Source: Isoperla grammatica
Lineage: Eukaryota; Arthropoda; Insecta; Plecoptera; Perlodidae
Reading direction: 5' to 3'
Length of the DNA: 64,000 nt
Assembly (NCBI GenBank): GCA_945910005.1
Contig: OX246747.1
Coordinates: 17,385,010 to 17,449,009 of the forward strand
Shown here in pieces: positions 61,701-64,000 of the stretch. The position numbers were made by a program, and so were the translations under genes. The first letter of the stretch is position 1, and every line of letters begins with the position of its first letter. Under the pieces are notes generated by a model. The model was not told the origin of the DNA, did no database searches, and saw only the letters and a list, made by a program, of their open reading frames with translations.

Positions 61701-64000
61701 ATAACGACGGAGTGTTCAACTCAATTAAACATATCCACGTCTTCATCAAATCAAGAGTTAACGTGTAAATGCGTAATCTACGAAGTGAAGTGTCATAGAC
61801 ATATAAACGCAATTATCCTAGAGAAGGCGGAGTTTCTTGCAGTTCTGTATATTACTGCTAATAAAGAGTCTAATGCCAATAACGACGGAGTGTTCAACTC
61901 AATTTAACATACCCACGTATTCTATCAAATCAAGAGTTTACGTATAAAAGCGAAGTCTCCGAAGTGAAGTGTCATAGACATATAAACCTAATTATCTTAG
62001 ACAATGCGGAGTTTCTTGCAGTTCTGTATATTTCTGATAATAGAGTGTCGTATGCATAACGACAGAGTGTTAAAATCAATTAAACATACCCACGTCTTCT
62101 ATCAAATCAAGAGTTTACATGTAAAAGCGTAGTCTCTGAAGTGAAGTGTCATAGACATATAAACCTTATTATCTTAGAGAAGGCAGAGTTTCTTGCAGTT
62201 CTGTATATTCATGCTAATAGAGTGTCGTATGCCAATAACGACGGAGTGTTGAAATCAATTAAACATACCCACGTCTTCTATCAAATCAAGAGTTTACATG
62301 TAAAAGCGTAGTCTCCAAAGTGTAGTGGTATGGACATATAAACGCAATTATCTTAGAGAAGGCGGAGCTTCTTGCAGTTCTGTATATTCCTGCTAATAGA
62401 GGGTCTAATGCCAATTACGACGGAGTGTTGAACTCAATTAAACATGCCCACATCTTCTATCAAATCAAGAGTTTACATGTAAAAGCGTAGTCTCCGAAGT
62501 GTAGTGGTATGGACATATAAACGCAATTATCTTAGAGAAGGCGGAGCTTCTTGCAGTTCTGTATATTTCTGCTAATAGAAAGTCTAATGCCGATTACGAC
62601 GGAGTGTTCAACTCAATTAACCATATCCACGTCTTCTATCAAATCAAGAGTTTACATGTAAAAGCGTAATCTACGAAGTGAAGTGTCATTGACATATAAA
62701 CGCAATTATCCTAGAGAAGGCGGAAATTCTTGCAGTTCTGTGTATTCCTGCTAATAGAGGGTCTTATGTTAATGACGACGTAGTGTTCAACTCAATTAAA
62801 CATACACACGTCTTCTATCAAATCAAGAGTTTACATGTAAAAGCGTAGTCTCCGAAGTGAAGTGTCATAGACATATAAACGCAATTATCTAAGAGAAGGC
62901 GGAGTTTCTTGCAGTTCTGTATATTCCTGCTAATAAAGAGTCTAATGCTTATCACGACGGAGTGTTCAACTTAATTAAACATACCCACGTATTCTATCAA
63001 ATCAAGAGTTTACGTATAAAAGCGTTGTCTCCGAAGTGAAGTGTCATAGACATATAAACGCAATTATCTTAGAGAAGGCGGAGTTTTTGCAGTTCTGTAT
63101 ATTCCTGCTAATGGAGGGTCTAATGCCAATAACGACGGATCGTTCAACTCCATTAAACATACCCACGTCTTCCATCAAATCAAGAGTTTACGTATAAAAG
63201 CGTAGTCTCCGATGTGTAGTGGTATGGACATATAAACGCAATTATCTTAGAGAAGGCAGAGTTTCTTGCAGTTCTGTATAATCCTGCTAATAAGATGGTC
63301 TAATGCCAATTACGACGGAGTGTTCAACTCAATTAACCATATCCACGTCTTCTATCAAATCAAGAGTTTACGTGTAAAAGCGTAGTCTCCGAAGTGAAGT
63401 GTCATAGACATATAAACGCAATTATCTAAGAGAAGGCGAAATTTCTTGCAGTTCTGTGTATTTCTGCTAATAGAGGGTCTAATGCCAATTACAATGGAGT
63501 GTTCAACTAAATTAAACATACCCACGTCTTCTATCAAATCAAGAGTTTACGTGTAAAAGCGTAGTCTCCGAAGTGAAGTGTCATAGACATATAAACGCAA
63601 TTATCTAAAAGAAAGCGGAATTTCTTGCAGCTCTGTATATTCTTGCTAATAGAGGGTCTAATGCCAATAACAAAGGATCGTTCAAATTAATTAATCATAC
63701 CCACGTATTCTATCAAATCAAGAGTTTACGTATAAAAGCGTAGTTTCCGAAGTGTAGTGGTATGGACATATAAACGCAAATATCTTAGAGAAGGCAGAGT
63801 TTCTTGCAGTTCTGTATATTCCTGCTAGTAAGATGGTCTAATGTTAATCACGACAGAGTGTTTAACTTAAATCAACATACCCACGTATTCTATCAAATCA
63901 AGAGTTTACGTATAAAAGCGTTGTCTCTAAAGGGTAGTGTTATGGACTTAACGCAATTATCTTAGAGAAGGTGGAGTTTCTTGCAGTTCTGTATATTCCT
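58714..64000 (+). repeat. Higher-order block K, about 29.5 monomers, cut by the window end
   Basis: The order repeats A and G: GGTACC (58750), GTCAAATGCC unit, GGACATAAAAACG (about 59297, shared with G), a 176-bp pair (59473 and 59649), CCCAGGTATTC (about 59589), TGGAAATATA (about 60007), TAGATTCC (about 60950), GAGTTTTCATGCAG (about 61650, shared with A), a CGGATCG unit (about 63135), CAATTACAATGG (about 63486), and TTATGGACTTAACG (about 63940). The last monomer is incomplete at 64000. The array clearly continues beyond the window. Confidence 0.8.

Larger units (their letters stand above)
1..64000 (+). repeat. Satellite DNA array, 179-bp monomer, head-to-tail, about 357 copies
   Basis: The sequence repeats with a period of 179 bp from first to last base: the first three monomers begin at 1, 180 and 359. 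All units I followed lie in the same direction, with no inversion and no interruption by other DNA. Length changes are small and confined to named monomer classes (184, 176, 177, 174 bp). The consensus by eye is 38.5% G+C. Monomers differ from neighbours at many sites, but monomers several kilobases apart can be nearly identical, which is the mark of higher-order repeat organisation. A nucleosome-sized monomer in a megarepeat-like array is typical of eukaryotic centromeric or pericentromeric satellites; that location is inference. I do not recognise the family. This entry also accounts for the gene-free state of the whole window. Confidence 0.98.

Noticed and set aside
1..64000. CRISPR array
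   Set aside because: The whole 179-bp period is repeated; there are no short repeats separated by unrelated spacers and no cas genes.
1..64000. Known plant 178-180-bp centromere repeats or human 171-bp alpha satellite
   Set aside because: Similar length only. I see no shared sequence with those families as I know them, and the human-type CENP-B box is absent in intact form.

Overview
The whole 64 kb window is one uninterrupted, head-to-tail tandem array of a 179-bp satellite monomer. Base 1 falls at the phase I use as monomer position 1 (the A of AGTTTAC), and by length the window holds about 357 monomers. Every monomer I followed is in the same orientation. I saw no unique sequence, transposon insertion, RNA gene or credible protein gene. 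A consensus I wrote by eye has 69 G+C of 179 (38.5%). Arrays of nucleosome-sized monomers with higher-order structure are typical of eukaryotic centromeric or pericentromeric heterochromatin, and that is my best reading. I do not recognise the monomer as a named family and cannot name the organism or clade.

The array has higher-order structure. Rare monomer variants recur at spacings that are whole numbers of monomers. The clearest markers are a 5-bp insertion that creates GGTACC (184-bp monomers, 26 copies) and a 3-bp deletion (176-bp monomers, 22 copies, often in adjacent pairs). Using the GGTACC monomers that follow a GTCGCCG-bearing monomer as phase marks, I divide the window into a left part (1-6631) and eleven higher-order blocks A-K: A 6632-13776, B 13777-22190, C 22191-28274, D 28275-32922, E 32923-36327, F 36328-39557, G 39558-44027, H 44028-46892, I 46893-53343, J 53344-58713, K 58714-64000 (cut by the window end). 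They measure about 40, 47, 34, 26, 19, 18, 25, 16, 36, 30 and 29.5 monomers. The blocks are edited versions of one another that differ by in-register loss or gain of whole monomers. Several joints can be placed to within tens of bases, for example an 11-monomer deletion in E, a three-monomer duplication in D, a multi-parent mosaic monomer in F, a three-monomer loss in G and a four-monomer duplication in I.

The blocks fall into groups that do not follow their order: A, G and K share one arrangement; C, D, I and J share another; E is a shortened relative of the second group; G and H share private point variants. The left 3.6 kb shows a shorter 6-monomer (1079-bp) period and looks less homogenised.

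The 60-98-codon open frames in the window are by-products of the repeat. Those I checked start at GTG, recur with the monomer, run about one monomer, and cannot continue because 179 is not a multiple of 3. No gene is annotated. If there is function here, it is at the level of chromatin: a near-invariant core, a 12-bp palindrome in a large class of monomers, and ongoing unequal exchange.
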